A DNA stretch of 64,000 nucleotides from Baekduia soli (GCF_007970665.1 NZ_CP042430.1:3410001-3474000), one strand, 5' to 3'. Positions 33,162 to 42,900 are shown, numbered from the stretch's first letter. Notes: generated by a model from the letters alone, not told the origin. Translations and numbers: made by a program.

Positions 33162-33866
33162 TCAGAACAGGCTCGGCGCGGGCTCGCCGCCGGCCGGCGC
33201 GTCGTCGAGGCAGTCGGGCTCGTCGTGGCGCGCGTCGTTGACCGCGGGGCCCACGGCGCGACGGCCCGTGAGCTCGTCGGGCAGGGGGCGCAGCAGCTCC
33301 AGCGCGACGGGGACCGGGGTCGCGTGGTCCAGCCAGGCCTCCTCCTCGCCCTGGTCGCGCAGGATGACCGGCATCCGGTCGTGGACGTCGGCCAGGCGCG
33401 CGTTGGCCTGCGTCGTGATGATCGTGCAGGTGCGCAGGACCTGCTCGGCCGGCCCGTGCCAGATCGCCCACAGGCCGGCGAACGCGAACGGCGCCCCGTC
33501 GGCGCGCGTGACGTGCCAGGGCAGCTTGGGCGCACCCTCGCGCCGCTGCCACTCGTAGAAGCCGTCGGCGACGATGAGGCAGCGCCGCGTCGCCAGCGCC
33601 CCGCGGTAGGCCGGCTTCTCGTCGACGGTCTCGGCGCGCGCGTTGATCATCTTGAAGCCCGTCCGGGCGTCCTTGGCCCAGTGGGGCACCAGGCCCCAGC
33701 GCAGCAGCTCGCCGCGCGCCACGCCCTCCTTGGAGGTCGTCACAGCGACGACGTCGTCGCCGGGCGCGACGTTGAACCGCCGGCGGATCTCCAGTGACTC
33801 GCCCAGCGCGAAGCGGGCCCGCAGGTCGTTCTGGGCGGGGGTGGCCAGCGAGTAGCGCCCGCACAT
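33162..33866 (-). CDS. SRAP/HMCES abasic-site protein (YedK-like)
   Basis: A 234-residue SOS response-associated peptidase-fold protein. It begins MCGRYSL, with Cys2 the residue that cross-links to abasic sites after removal of Met1. NVAPGDDVVAV, NARAETVDEKP, DGFYEWQRR and the active histidine in DVHDRMPVIL are all present. The family protects ssDNA abasic sites during replication. It is 36 bp upstream of the GNAT gene on the same strand. Confidence 0.93.
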   Translation of the reverse strand: MCGRYSLATPAQNDLRARFALGESLEIRRRFNVAPGDDVVAVTTSKEGVARGELLRWGLVPHWAKDARTGFKMINARAETVDEKPAYRGALATRRCLIVADGFYEWQRREGAPKLPWHVTRADGAPFAFAGLWAIWHGPAEQVLRTCTIITTQANARLADVHDRMPVILRDQGEEEAWLDHATPVPVALELLRPLPDELTGRRAVGPAVNDARHDEPDCLDDAPAGGEPAPSLF

Positions 33867-33876
33867 GGCGCGCGGG

Positions 33877-34491
33877 CTAGGAGCCGGGCCCGGCCGCGCG
33901 GGCGGCCTTGGCCTTGGCCTGGCGCCGGCGGCCCAGGAGCGCGAGGACCCCGAGCGCGACGAGCAGGACGAGCAGGCCGACCCACACGGAGGTCAGGGTG
34001 CTCACGCCGCCGAAGGCCAGGCCGACGAGCTTGACGAGCGCGGTGGCGATCACGACGAGCGCGACGACCAGGCCGATGAGCACGGCCATGCCGCGCACGC
34101 GGGCCGGCGTGCCGGCGCTGGCCGGCGGGGCGACGAGACCCATGAACCGCAGCAGCATGAGCTGGCGGTTGGACGGCGGGGCCTGGCCGAGCTTCTCCAC
34201 GGCGGCCTTGAGGTCGTCCGGGCGGCGCTCGGCGAGGGCCAGCGAGGCGTCGGCCATCCGCCGCAGCGCCATGCGCTCCTGGGGCCGCGCGGCGGCCAGG
34301 GCACGGCGGAAGTGCTCGCGCGACGCCTTGGCGTCGTAGCGCTCCGCGGCGCGCGCGCCGAGGATCGCCTGCGCGGCGGCCTTGAACTTCTGCTCGCGCT
34401 CGAGCTCCTCGTCGGAGCGGGTCTCGAGCTGCTGCATCGCAGCCAGGCCACTCGTCTGCTGCATCCGGATCTGGCGCTGCTTGGGAGCCAT
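33877..34491 (-). CDS. hypothetical membrane protein, helical N-terminus
   Basis: A 204-residue protein. Residues 15-110 are charged and helical (DEELEREQKFKAAAQAILGARAAERY, then a TPR-like SREHFRRALAAARPQERM repeat). Two hydrophobic helices follow at about 130-155 and 165-188, with a basic Arg/Lys-rich tail. No family was recognised. It ends 10 bp before the SRAP gene and probably heads the long minus-strand operon. Confidence 0.6.
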   Translation of the reverse strand: MAPKQRQIRMQQTSGLAAMQQLETRSDEELEREQKFKAAAQAILGARAAERYDAKASREHFRRALAAARPQERMALRRMADASLALAERRPDDLKAAVEKLGQAPPSNRQLMLLRFMGLVAPPASAGTPARVRGMAVLIGLVVALVVIATALVKLVGLAFGGVSTLTSVWVGLLVLLVALGVLALLGRRRQAKAKAARAAGPGS

Positions 34492-34560
34492 GGGTCCCCC
34501 AGACTACCCGGCGCGCGGCGACGACCCGCGCCGCGTCGCGGGCGTGGCAGGATCCCCGTC

Positions 34561-34953
34561 ATGCTCCGCCGGGTCGCGCCCCTGCTGCTCTGCCTGATCG
34601 CCCTTGTCGTCCCCGCGGCGGCCGGCGCGCAGAGCAGCCCGTTCGCGCCGCTGCCCCAGCCCCAGGCGACGCCGGCGCCGGCCGACACGACGAGCTCGTC
34701 GTCGGCCTCGAGCACCGACGGCGGCGGGCTGAAGGGCTGGCAGGAGGCGCTGATCTTCGTGGCCGGCGCCGTGCTGCTGCTCGGCATCGCCTGGGCCATC
34801 GTCGGCGACGCCCGCTCCGTCGCGCCGTCCGAGCCCGAGACGGACGGGCGCACGCAGTCCAAGGCCGCCCGCGAGGCCGAGCACAAGCGCCGCAAGGCGC
34901 AGGCGCGTGCCGCCAACCGCCGGGCGCGCAGCGCCCGCAAGCGCAATCGCTGA
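34561..34953 (+). CDS. small exported membrane protein with basic tail
   Basis: A 130-residue protein. A signal peptide (MLRRVAPLLLCLIALVVPAAAGAQ) is followed by a Pro/Ser/Thr-rich linker, one membrane helix (ALIFVAGAVLLLGIAWAI) and a cytoplasmic tail rich in Lys and Arg ending SARKRNR. This topology (cleaved signal, short outside loop, one helix, basic inside tail) recurs in actinobacterial hypothetical proteins. Role unknown. It is divergent from the gene at 34491 and converges on a zinc-ribbon membrane protein. Confidence 0.6.
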   Translation: MLRRVAPLLLCLIALVVPAAAGAQSSPFAPLPQPQATPAPADTTSSSSASSTDGGGLKGWQEALIFVAGAVLLLGIAWAIVGDARSVAPSEPETDGRTQSKAAREAEHKRRKAQARAANRRARSARKRNR

Positions 34954-34960
34954 GGGCCCG

Positions 34961-35740
34961 CTAGGAGGCGGGCCGGTCGGGCACGTCGGCGTAGCCCGTG
35001 CCCATCGCGCGGCCCCTGGCGGCCAGGCACGCGCGCTGGAGGCGGACGAACACGAGCGGCACGCCGGCCTCGCTCTGGGCGGGCGTGTTGCGACACCACG
35101 TGTAGGTGAACGTGTCGAAGTCCAGCGCGGCCACGAACGGGTGGCCGATGTCGGCGACGTGCGCGCCGCGCCCGTCCTGGACGGCGCCCTTGATCGCGAT
35201 GCAGTCGTAGCGACCGATGTGCCGGCGCAGGTCGCGGTCGTCGGGCACCGCCTCCTTGGAGCGCAGGAACGGGCCGCACTCCGTCGACGCGATCGGGCCG
35301 TCGAGCTCGCCCGCCCGCGCGCGGGCCCGGGCGTCGGCGGTGATGCGGTCCTGGACGGCGACGACCAGCGCGCGCCGCGCGGCCAGGCGCTGGGCGGGCG
35401 TGGCATCGGCGGCCGGCAGCAGCGAGCGCGCCGAGCCGCGGTGGGGGGCCTGGATCCGCACGAGCCGGGCGCGCAGCGCGGCGACGCGCTCGGCCGTCCT
35501 CGCGCGCTCCTGGACGGTCGCGCGGGTGTGGGAGCGCAGCAGGAGCACCGCGAGGACCGCGACAGCGGCCACGACCACGACGGCCGCCGAGGCCAGGACG
35601 ACGCGCCGGCGGCGCACCGTCGCGCGCGGGGTCTCGAAGTAGGAGCGCCCGCAGGACGGGCAGCGCTCGTAGGGCGTCCGCGCCTGGCGCCCGCACGTCG
35701 GGCAGGTGCGCAGCGGCGGCGGCTCGGCGGGCGCGGACAC
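34961..35740 (-). CDS. zinc-ribbon membrane protein of unknown function
   Basis: A 259-residue protein from GTG 35740. An N-terminal zinc ribbon (CPTCGRQA... CPSCGRSYFE) is followed by a basic patch (RRRRVV), one membrane helix (LASAAVVVVAAVAVLAVLLL) and a coiled-coil-like segment. The extracellular domain has cysteines (STECGPFL, RYDCIAI, TWCRN, RACLAAR). Zinc ribbon inside and Cys-rich domain outside suggests signalling across the membrane, but no family was recognised. Confidence 0.6.
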   Translation of the reverse strand: MSAPAEPPPLRTCPTCGRQARTPYERCPSCGRSYFETPRATVRRRRVVLASAAVVVVAAVAVLAVLLLRSHTRATVQERARTAERVAALRARLVRIQAPHRGSARSLLPAADATPAQRLAARRALVVAVQDRITADARARARAGELDGPIASTECGPFLRSKEAVPDDRDLRRHIGRYDCIAIKGAVQDGRGAHVADIGHPFVAALDFDTFTYTWCRNTPAQSEAGVPLVFVRLQRACLAARGRAMGTGYADVPDRPAS

Positions 35741-35955
35741 GACCCGACCAGCGTAGACATCATGGGTGGGTGTGGGCCGGGCGTTCCGCGCCCGGCGCCG
35801 CGACGCGACCGCAGCGCCTCCGCGGAGCACCTAGTCGCAAGGAGGGCGCGGGACGTCGGCCCCGAACCTCATCATCCCGCCCCTCGGTGGCCGTCCGGGG
35901 TCACCGGCCCTTAACGACCACCACCGCTCCGTTGAGTCATCCTCTGCACCGCGCC
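35741..35955. other. intergenic region with hairpin
   Basis: A 215-bp gap. It contains a perfect hairpin GCCGGGCG-TTCCG-CGCCCGGC (35776-35796) and a relatively AT-rich CCCTTAACGACC stretch about 50 bp before the next start. Nothing that codes convincingly was seen. Confidence 0.4.
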
Positions 35956-36738
35956 ATGGCCCCACGCGCCCGTCTGAACCCGCTGCGGCCGGCCCTGGCG
36001 CCGCGCCCGCGCCACCTGCGCCGCGAGCGGCTGCGCCTGCGCGACGGTGCGCGGACCACGCTCTACGTCGCCCGCTACGACCTGCGCCGCACCGACGTGC
36101 GCGTCGTGCGGCTGGCGCGCCCGGCCCCGCTGGAGGCCTACTGCCGCGACGGCGGCTGGAACGAGGCGATCGGCGGCGGCTTCTACGAGCGCCCGTCGCT
36201 GACGCCGCTCGGGGAGCTCGTCACGGGCGGGGTCACGCGCCCCCACGTGCCCTTCGCCGCCCCCTACGGCGACCTGCGGGCCTGCCTGCACGTCGCGGGC
36301 GGCGGGGTGGCCATCGACCGCCGCGACCGGCTGCCCGCCGACCCGGTCGGCGACCTGCTGCAGGCCGGCCCGCTGCTCGTCCACGGCGGCGCGCCGCTGG
36401 CCGGCGACGCCGAGGGCTTCTCGGCGGGGTCGCACCAGTTCGACTCCGACATCACCGCGGGGCGCCACCCGCGCGCCGCGATCGGCCTCACGCGCCGCGG
36501 CGAGCTGCTGGCCGTCGCCTGTGACGGCCGCGCCGACGACGAGGCCGGACTGACGATGCGCGAGCTGGCCGAGGCGATGGCCGCGCTGGGCGCCACGCAG
36601 GCCATGAACCTCGACGGCGGCGGCTCGACGTCGCTGGTGTGCGCCGGGCGCCTGCGCAACGTGCCCCGCGAGGCCCACGGGATCGGGCTGCCCGGCGGGC
36701 GCGTGGTGCCGACGGCGATCGTGTTCCGCCCGCGCTAG
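35956..36738 (+). CDS. phosphodiester glycosidase family (NAGPA-like) protein
   Basis: A 260-residue protein of the DUF2233/NAGPA domain family, whose members cleave phosphodiester-linked sugars in wall polymers. IGGGFYERPS, QAGPLLVHGG, HPRAAIGLTRRGELLAVACDGR and the conserved AMNLDGGGSTSLV loop are characteristic. No signal peptide is obvious from ATG 35956; the first 40 residues are Arg-rich. It stands alone upstream of a glycosyltransferase. Confidence 0.87.
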   Translation: MAPRARLNPLRPALAPRPRHLRRERLRLRDGARTTLYVARYDLRRTDVRVVRLARPAPLEAYCRDGGWNEAIGGGFYERPSLTPLGELVTGGVTRPHVPFAAPYGDLRACLHVAGGGVAIDRRDRLPADPVGDLLQAGPLLVHGGAPLAGDAEGFSAGSHQFDSDITAGRHPRAAIGLTRRGELLAVACDGRADDEAGLTMRELAEAMAALGATQAMNLDGGGSTSLVCAGRLRNVPREAHGIGLPGGRVVPTAIVFRPR

Positions 36739-36790
36739 GGGCCGCGTCCCGGAATCCCGGGATCCATGCGCCATCGGGTACAACAGGGGG

Positions 36791-38128
36791 GTGCATGTGC
36801 TCTCCGCCCTGATGTTCTTCCCCCGTGGTGGATCCGCCCATGTCGCCCGTGCCCTGGCCTGCGAGCTGCCCGAGCACGGCTGGGACGTCACGCTGGTCAG
36901 CGGATCACACGGCGGCCACGGCGACGCACACGCCTTCTACGACGGCCTCGACGTGCACCCGGTCGACTTCGACGCCGGCGACGCGCCGATGCACCCGTCC
37001 TTCGAGGACCGGCCCGGCGCGCCCGACCCGATCTTCGCCGCTGTCGACGACGCGGCCTTCGGGGAGCACGTGCAGGCCTGGGCACGGGCCCTGGAGGAGG
37101 CGCGCGCCGCCGAGCACGACGTCCTGCACCTGCACCACCTCACGCCGATCCACGAGGCCGCGCGCCGCGTCGCGCCCGGCGTGCCCGTCATCACCCACCT
37201 GCACGGCACCGAGCTGCTCATGCTCGAGGAGATCGCCGACGGCGCCCCGTGGCCGCACGCCCAGGCCTGGGCGCGGCGCATGCGGTCCTGGGCACAGGCC
37301 AGCGAGCGCCTGCTCGTGCTCTCCCCGGGCCAGGTGGAGCGCGCGGTGGCGCTGCTCGGCGTCGCGGCCGAGCGCTGCGTGCTGAGCCCCAACGGCTTCG
37401 ACCCCGACCTCTTCGACCGCGTGCCCGTGCAGCGCGCCGCGCTGTGGGAGCACCACCTCGTCCGTCATCCGCGCGGCTGGCCCGCGGGCGGGCAGGAGGG
37501 CGACCTGGCCTACACCGAGCGCGACACCGCCCCGCTGGCGCACGGCCCCGTCGCGATCTGCGTCAGCCGCTTCACGGCCGTCAAGCGCCTCGGGCTGCTC
37601 GTCCGCGCCTGGTCGCGCGCCGCGCCGCGGCTGGGCCCCGACGCCTCGCTCGTGCTCCTGGGCGGCTACCCCGGCGAATGGGAGGGCGAGCACCCCTACG
37701 ACGCCGTCCAGGCCACCGGCGCGCCGAACGTCTTCTTCGCGGGCTGGCACGGCCACGCCGAGCTGCCCGGGTTCCTCAACGCGTCCGACGCGATCGTCCT
37801 GGCGTCGGTGCGCGAGCAGTTCGGCTCGGTCCTGGTGGAGGGCATGGCCTGCGGGCTGCCCGCCGTGGCCGTCGACCGCTTCGGGCCGGCCGACATCGTC
37901 GACGACGGCGTCACGGGCTGGCTCGTGGAGCCCGACGACGAGGCGGCGCTGGCCGACGCGCTGGTGGCCTGCCTGAGCGACGGCGCCGAGCGCCGCCGGC
38001 GCGGCGACGAGGCCTACGCGGCCTCCCACGAGCGCTTCTCGTGGCCGGCGCTGGCCGCCGACCTGGCCGGCGTGCTCGACGAGGTGGCCGACGTCGCCGA
38101 CGGCCGCCTGGCCGCCCCGACCGCATGA
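36791..38128 (+). CDS. GT4 glycosyltransferase
   Basis: A 445-residue GT-B enzyme from GTG 36791. The N-terminal domain begins HVLSALMFFPRGGSAHVARAL, with LHLHHLTPIHEAA and ITHLHGTEL. The C-terminal nucleotide-sugar domain has CVSRFTAVKRLGLLV, VLLGGYPGEW and the EX7E element EQFGSVLVEGMACGLP. The sugar acceptor is unknown. It overlaps the ABC exporter start by 4 bp, suggesting that a glycan or glycolipid is made and moved together. Confidence 0.92.
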   Translation: MHVLSALMFFPRGGSAHVARALACELPEHGWDVTLVSGSHGGHGDAHAFYDGLDVHPVDFDAGDAPMHPSFEDRPGAPDPIFAAVDDAAFGEHVQAWARALEEARAAEHDVLHLHHLTPIHEAARRVAPGVPVITHLHGTELLMLEEIADGAPWPHAQAWARRMRSWAQASERLLVLSPGQVERAVALLGVAAERCVLSPNGFDPDLFDRVPVQRAALWEHHLVRHPRGWPAGGQEGDLAYTERDTAPLAHGPVAICVSRFTAVKRLGLLVRAWSRAAPRLGPDASLVLLGGYPGEWEGEHPYDAVQATGAPNVFFAGWHGHAELPGFLNASDAIVLASVREQFGSVLVEGMACGLPAVAVDRFGPADIVDDGVTGWLVEPDDEAALADALVACLSDGAERRRRGDEAYAASHERFSWPALAADLAGVLDEVADVADGRLAAPTA

Positions 38129-39879
38129 GGGACCGCTCCGAGCTCCGGCGCATCGGCGCCCTGTTCGGGCCCTACCGCGCGCGCCTGCTCAGCGTGCTGG
38201 CGCTCATCGCGCTCAGCGCCGGGCTGAGCATGATCTCGCCGTTCCTGCTGCGCGAGATCCTCGACCATGCGATCCCGAGGCGCGACACGACCGAGCTGAC
38301 GTGGCTCGTGCTCGGGATGATCGCCATCGCGATCATCACCGGCGGCCTCGGCGTCGCGCAGACGCTGCTGAGCAACATGGTCGGCCAGCGGGTCATGCAC
38401 GACCTGCGCACCGCGGTCTACCGCCACCTGCAGCGCCTGTCGCTGGCCTTCTTCACCCGCACGCGCACCGGTGAGGTGCAGGCCAGGATCGCCAGCGACA
38501 TCGGCGGCATCCAGAGCGTCGTGACGAGCACCGCCACGTCGATCGTCTCGAACATCACGACGGTCCTGGCGACGATCTTCGCGATGTTCGCCCTGGACTG
38601 GCGGCTGGCGGCGTTCTCGCTGGGGGTGCTGCCGTTCTTCGTGTGGATGACGCGGCGCGTGGGCGGCGAACGGCGCCGGATCACCGCCCAGCGCCAGGGC
38701 CGCGTTGCCGACATGAGCTCGCTCGTGGAGGAGTCGCTGTCGGTCAGCGGCATCCTGCTCGGGCGCACGATGGGTCGCGGCGGCGAGCTGGCCGAGCGCT
38801 TCACCGCCGAGTCCGAGGAGCTCGCCGACCTCGAGGTGCGCTCGCGGATGGCCGGGCGCTGGCGGATGGCCTCGGTGCAGATGAGCTTCGCGATCATGCC
38901 CGCGCTCGTCTATTGGTTCGCCGGGCAGACCTCGGCGATCAGCGTCGGCACCCTGGTGGCCTTCACGACGCTGCAGACCCGCCTGCTGTTCCCGATCGGC
39001 TCGCTGCTGTCGGTGTCCGTGGACCTGCAGAGCTCGCTGGCGCTGTTCCACCGGATCTTCGAGTACCTCGACCTGCCCGTCGACCTCGCCGAGCGCGCCG
39101 ACCCCGTCGAGCTGGCCGACGTGCGCGGCGAGGTCCGCTTCGAGGGCGTGACGTTCGGCTACGACGCCGACGTCGCCCCGACGCTGGACGGCGTCGACCT
39201 CGACGTGCCCGCCGGCTCCTACACGGCGATCGTGGGGGAGACGGGCAGCGGCAAGACGACGCTGGGCTACCTGGCCGCGCGCCTGTACGACGTGCAGGCC
39301 GGGCGCGTGACGATCGACGGCGTCGACGTGCGCGACGCGAGCTTCGCCTCGCTGGCGCGCACGGTCGGGCTGGTCTCCCAGGACACCTACCTGTTCCACG
39401 CCAGCGTCCGCGAGAACCTCGCGTTCGCCAAGCCCGATGCCACCGACGCCGAGATCGAGGCCGCCGCCCGGGCCGCCCAGATCCACGAACTCATCGCGTC
39501 GCTGCCCGAGGGCTACGCCACCGTCGTCGGCGAGCGCGGCTACCGCTTCTCGGGCGGTGAGAAGCAGCGCATCGCGATCGCGCGCGTCGTGCTGCGCAAC
39601 CCGCCCGTGCTCCTGCTCGACGAGGCCACGAGCGCGCTGGACACCGAGACCGAGCGCGCGGTGCAGGACGCCCTGGACCGCCTGGCGGCCGGCCGCACGA
39701 CCATCGCGATCGCCCACCGGCTCTCCACGGTCCGCGACGCCGACCAGATCGTCGTGCTGGACCGCGGGCGCATCGTCGAGCGCGGGACCCACGAGGAGCT
39801 GCTCGAGCGCAGCGGCCGCTACGCAGCGCTGGCCGCGCAGGGCGACGGCGGTGAGTCGCGCAGCACCGCGTCGGCATGA
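38125..39879 (+). CDS. ABC exporter, fused membrane and ATPase domains
   Basis: A 584-residue half-transporter of the MsbA/lipid exporter type. Six membrane helices occupy residues 15-310 ([16 protein letters not shown] onward). The ATPase domain has [10 protein letters not shown]-loop [17 protein letters not shown], signature FSGGEKQRI (Leu of LSGGQ replaced by Phe, Q by E), Walker [12 protein letters not shown] and the H-switch AHRLS. It would work as a homodimer. It overlaps genes on both sides by 4 bp. Confidence 0.93.
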   Translation: MRDRSELRRIGALFGPYRARLLSVLALIALSAGLSMISPFLLREILDHAIPRRDTTELTWLVLGMIAIAIITGGLGVAQTLLSNMVGQRVMHDLRTAVYRHLQRLSLAFFTRTRTGEVQARIASDIGGIQSVVTSTATSIVSNITTVLATIFAMFALDWRLAAFSLGVLPFFVWMTRRVGGERRRITAQRQGRVADMSSLVEESLSVSGILLGRTMGRGGELAERFTAESEELADLEVRSRMAGRWRMASVQMSFAIMPALVYWFAGQTSAISVGTLVAFTTLQTRLLFPIGSLLSVSVDLQSSLALFHRIFEYLDLPVDLAERADPVELADVRGEVRFEGVTFGYDADVAPTLDGVDLDVPAGSYTAIVGETGSGKTTLGYLAARLYDVQAGRVTIDGVDVRDASFASLARTVGLVSQDTYLFHASVRENLAFAKPDATDAEIEAAARAAQIHELIASLPEGYATVVGERGYRFSGGEKQRIAIARVVLRNPPVLLLDEATSALDTETERAVQDALDRLAAGRTTIAIAHRLSTVRDADQIVVLDRGRIVERGTHEELLERSGRYAALAAQGDGGESRSTASA

Positions 39880-40514
39880 CCGTCCGGCCCCGCCTGGCCG
39901 CCGTGCAGCTGGCGTGCGACCCCGCCGCCTGGGCGAGGGCGGGCTTCGCCGTCGACGCCCGCGGCCGCTGCCGGATCGGGGCCACCGAGCTGGTGCTGGC
40001 CGGCGGCGACGGCGGCATCACGGGCTGGGCGCTGCACGGCGCGATCCCGGCCGACGACGGCATCGACGGCCTGGCCACCACGGTCGCGGCCATCCCGCCG
40101 GGCGACGCGCCGCCGGAGCACCCCAACGGCGTCGTGGCCATCGACCACCTCGTCGTGCGCACGCCGGACACGGCCCGCACGCTCGAGGCGCTGGAGGCCG
40201 CGGGGTTCGAGCTGCGCCGCGTGCGCGATGCCGGGACGCCCGCGCGCCCGCTGCGCCAGGGCTTCCTGCTGACCGACGAGGCCATCGTCGAGGTCGTCGG
40301 ACCGCCCGAGCCCGAGGGGTCCGGGCCGGCGACGTTCTGGGGGCTGGCGCTCGTCGCCGCCGACCTGGACGTCACGGTGGCCCGCATGGATGGTGCCGCC
40401 GGCGTGCCGCGGCCGGCGGTCCAGGCCGGCCGGCGGATCGCGACGGTGGCGGCGTCGGCGGGGCTCGGGGTGCCGGTGGCGCTCATGTCGCCCCGCGAGC
40501 GCGGGCGCCCGTGA
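39876..40514 (+). CDS. VOC (glyoxalase-like) superfamily protein
   Basis: A 212-residue protein with a glyoxalase-like domain: [28 protein letters not shown], then [15 protein letters not shown] and [15 protein letters not shown]. The metal ligands His and Glu fit HLVV and IVEVVG. Substrate unknown. It overlaps the ABC exporter stop by 4 bp and ends that operon. Confidence 0.82.
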   Translation: MTVRPRLAAVQLACDPAAWARAGFAVDARGRCRIGATELVLAGGDGGITGWALHGAIPADDGIDGLATTVAAIPPGDAPPEHPNGVVAIDHLVVRTPDTARTLEALEAAGFELRRVRDAGTPARPLRQGFLLTDEAIVEVVGPPEPEGSGPATFWGLALVAADLDVTVARMDGAAGVPRPAVQAGRRIATVAASAGLGVPVALMSPRERGRP

Positions 40515-40717
40515 GACCAGTCCGACGCTGACAGCGGGCCGGCCGGCGCCTGGCGTGCCCGGCGGCTCCCCGATGGGCATCCTGACGGACATCCGAGACC
40601 TGCAGCGCCGGCCACGCCTCCGCGGAGCCTCTGCGCTCCGCGTTGTGGATCGGACACCTGTCCAGGTTCTTCAAGTTGCGCTCCGCGCTGATCGTCCCGC
40701 CGACGACGGGGGATCAG
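40515..40717. other. intergenic region upstream of CAP gene
   Basis: A 203-bp gap with short repeats of CTCCGCG (around 40618, 40636 and 40681) and a GGACA-CC-TGTCC inverted repeat near 40651. It was checked for c-di-AMP riboswitch motifs because CAP and hydrolase genes can carry one; none was found. Confidence 0.35.
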
Positions 40718-41317
40718 GTGACCGCCGCCATCTCCCGACTCCTGCCGCTCGCCGCCGCCGTCGCGGCCCTGGCGGCCGTCCCGGCCCAGGCCATGGCCTC
40801 GTGCAAGGGCGCCAACGGCTCGCCGACGGGCCCGCGCGCCGCGACCGCCACGCTCTGCCTCATCAACGCCCAGCGCACCGCTCATGGCCTGCGCAAGGTC
40901 AAGGCCGAGCCGCACCTGGCGGCCGCCGCCGGCGCCTTCGCCCAGGACATGGTCGCCCGCCAGTTCTTCGACCACACCTCGCCGGACGGCGGGACGATGC
41001 TCGACCGCCTGCGCAGCGCCGGGTGGCTGCCCGGCTCGGGCTCGTGGAGCGCGGGGGAGAACATCGCCTGGGGTACGGGCTCCCACGCCACCCCGGCCTC
41101 GATCGTCTCGGGCTGGATGGCCAGCCCCGGCCACCGCGCCAACATCCTGCAGCCGGCGTTCCGCCAGATCGGCGTCGGCATCGCCGCCGGGGTCCCGGTC
41201 GACGGCACGGGACCGGGCGGCGCGACGTTCGTCGCGGACTTCGGTGCGCGGTCGGCGACGTCCGGCTCGGCGGCGCGCAGCACGGCGCCCGTCTTCCAGC
41301 TGCGCACCCGCGGGTAG
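40718..41317 (+). CDS. secreted CAP-domain (SCP/PR1-like) protein
   Basis: A 199-residue protein from GTG 40718. A signal peptide (AAISRLLPLAAAVAALAAVPAQA) precedes a CAP domain: INAQRTAHGL, ARQFFDHTSPDG, SAGENIAWG, SGWMASPGHRANILQPAFRQIG and VADFG. These are the four CAP signature boxes of the YkwD-like bacterial branch. Function is unknown. An upstream in-frame start exists at 40643 but would bury the signal peptide. Confidence 0.9.
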   Translation: MTAAISRLLPLAAAVAALAAVPAQAMASCKGANGSPTGPRAATATLCLINAQRTAHGLRKVKAEPHLAAAAGAFAQDMVARQFFDHTSPDGGTMLDRLRSAGWLPGSGSWSAGENIAWGTGSHATPASIVSGWMASPGHRANILQPAFRQIGVGIAAGVPVDGTGPGGATFVADFGARSATSGSAARSTAPVFQLRTRG

Positions 41318-41340
41318 GCCCAGGGGCCTATGATCTTCTT
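41315..41340 (+). terminator. intrinsic terminator after CAP gene
   Basis: TAGGCC-CAGG-GGCCTA, overlapping the stop codon, is followed by TGATCTTCTT. A second hairpin, TGAGGCC-N8-GGCCTCA, lies at 41366-41387, just before the receiver gene. Confidence 0.5.
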
Positions 41341-41428
41341 CTCCCGTCGCCGTCTGATCCCGGACTGAGGCCTTGGAGACGGCCTCAATCCATGCCCCCG
41401 GCGCGGCGATCCCCCGAGTGTGCCGACG

Positions 41429-41800
41429 ATGACCAGCCGATCGCCCCTGCGCGTCCTGTTGGTCGACGACGCGGCCGAGATGCGGGCGCTGCTGCGCGCG
41501 CTGTTCGAGGGCCGCGGCGACATCGCCATCTCCGAGGCCGGCTCGGGGGAGGAGGCGCTGGAGATCGCGGCGTCCTCGCCCCAGCCCGACCTCGTGATCA
41601 TGGACCATCACATGCCCGGCATGGACGGGGTGACCGCCACGCGCGAGCTCAAGTCGGTCAGCCCCAGCATCGAGATCGTGGCCTTCACGGCCGTGCCGGG
41701 CAACGAGCGCGACTTCGCGCTGGCCGGCGCCACGCACCACTTCCGCAAGGACATGTTCAACGCCCTGGTGGCGTACGTGTGCGAGCGGGCGGCCGCCTGA
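41429..41800 (+). CDS. stand-alone response-regulator receiver protein
   Basis: A 123-residue CheY-like receiver domain with no output domain. The acidic pair is LLVDDAAEM, the phosphoacceptor aspartate is in DLVIMDHHMPGMDG, the Thr in AFTAVPG and the Lys in FRKDMF. Single-domain regulators act by protein contact or phosphorelay. No kinase is encoded nearby. GTG 41420 is an alternative start three codons upstream. Confidence 0.9.
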   Translation: MTSRSPLRVLLVDDAAEMRALLRALFEGRGDIAISEAGSGEEALEIAASSPQPDLVIMDHHMPGMDGVTATRELKSVSPSIEIVAFTAVPGNERDFALAGATHHFRKDMFNALVAYVCERAAA

Positions 41801-41865
41801 CCGCCCCGCGGGATTAAGGGACCGCTCAGGTGACCTTGGGCCGCCCTTCAGGAACGCGCGCCAGC

Positions 41866-41970
41866 ATGCGGTCCATGCTCGAGGTGCTCCACGACATCCT
41901 GATCGCGGCCGCGGCCGTCGGTGCCGCGGCCGTCTTCGCGCTCATGGGCTGGGCCGGCCACCAGCGCTGA
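41866..41970 (+). CDS. 34-residue single-pass membrane microprotein
   Basis: ATG 41866 opens a 34-codon frame, MRSMLEVLHDILIAAAAVG... ending GWAGHQR and TGA. It has one alanine-rich hydrophobic helix flanked by charges. AGGAACG lies about ten bases upstream. It is too short to assign and could be chance, but start, ribosome site and topology are coherent. Confidence 0.4.
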   Translation: MRSMLEVLHDILIAAAAVGAAAVFALMGWAGHQR

Positions 41971-41996
41971 CGCGAGGCGCCGCCCCGCGGCCGCGC

Positions 41997-42893
41997 TCAG
42001 AGACCCGCGGGATGGCGGGCGACGTAGCCCGCGGTCGACCGCGCGTCGGCCTGCCAGCGCGAGCCGTCGGCCGAGCGCCCGCTCGTGTCGTAGCGCCGCC
42101 CGTTGATCACCATGAACGCGTGGCCCGGGTTGGCGTAGATCGTCACGAAGCGCCCGCGGCCCGGCGAGCCGTAGTGCATGAGCTCGCCGGAGTCCATGGG
42201 GCGGTCCAGGCGGCCCATGCCGTGCAGGACGTAGGAGACCGAGCCCGAGCAGTCATAGCCCGCGGCGTGGAAGCTGCCGTGGCCGCCGCCGTAGATGTAG
42301 GGCAGGTGGGCGATGCGGTCGCCCGCGGCGATCGCCCGGCGCAGGAGCAGGACGTGGCGCGGGACGCCGCCGGCGGCGCCGCTGCCCAGCCGGGCGCGCT
42401 TGAGGACCGGATGCGCGCCGCCGACCCCCAGGGCGCTCCAGGTGCCGGGCCCGACGATGCCGTCGGCCGTCAGGCCGTGGGCGCGCTGGAAGGTGCGGAC
42501 CGCGCGGGCGGTGCCGGGGCCGAAGACGCCGTCGGCGGCGACGCCGAGCCGGCGCTGCAGCAGCGCCACGGCCGAGCCGCGCGTGCGCACCCGGCCGCCA
42601 TCGGCCGCCGAGCCGCTGCTCGCCCGGCGCGAGCGGCGGATCATGCTCCAGGTCTGCGCGCCGACGACGCCGTCGGCGTGCAGGTGGTGGCGGCGCTGGA
42701 AGCGCCGCACCACGCGAGCGGTGCCCGGGCCGAAGACGCCGTCGGGCGTCAGGTGCAGCGCGCGCTGCAGGCGCTTGACGGCCGTGCCGTGGCTGCCGCG
42801 CTTGAGCGAGCGGGCATCGGCCGCGGCGGCGGGCAGGGCCAGGAGCAGCACCGCGAGCAGGGCGAGGAGGAGGCGGGGACGAACGGGGGGCAT
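41997..42893 (-). CDS. peptidoglycan-binding NlpC/P60-like hydrolase
   Basis: A 298-residue secreted protein. A signal peptide ([20 protein letters not shown]) is followed by two PG_binding_1 repeats ([20 protein letters not shown] and [19 protein letters not shown], each ending in [12 protein letters not shown]). A C-terminal NlpC/P60-like domain has catalytic Cys in [15 protein letters not shown] and His in [10 protein letters not shown]. It probably cleaves peptide stems of peptidoglycan. Expression is likely controlled by the c-di-AMP riboswitch directly upstream, as for other actinobacterial wall hydrolases. Confidence 0.9.
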   Translation of the reverse strand: MPPVRPRLLLALLAVLLLALPAAAADARSLKRGSHGTAVKRLQRALHLTPDGVFGPGTARVVRRFQRRHHLHADGVVGAQTWSMIRRSRRASSGSAADGGRVRTRGSAVALLQRRLGVAADGVFGPGTARAVRTFQRAHGLTADGIVGPGTWSALGVGGAHPVLKRARLGSGAAGGVPRHVLLLRRAIAAGDRIAHLPYIYGGGHGSFHAAGYDCSGSVSYVLHGMGRLDRPMDSGELMHYGSPGRGRFVTIYANPGHAFMVINGRRYDTSGRSADGSRWQADARSTAGYVARHPAGL

Positions 42894-42900
42894 GGTCCAG

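Noticed and set aside
39539-39579. FSGGEKQR in the ABC exporter as a broken signature motif
   Set aside because: Phe and Glu variants of LSGGQ occur in working exporters; Walker A, Walker B and the H-switch are intact.
40515-40717. Possible c-di-AMP riboswitch before the CAP gene
   Set aside because: The GGGGTGAATCC and ACAGCTAAC blocks are absent.
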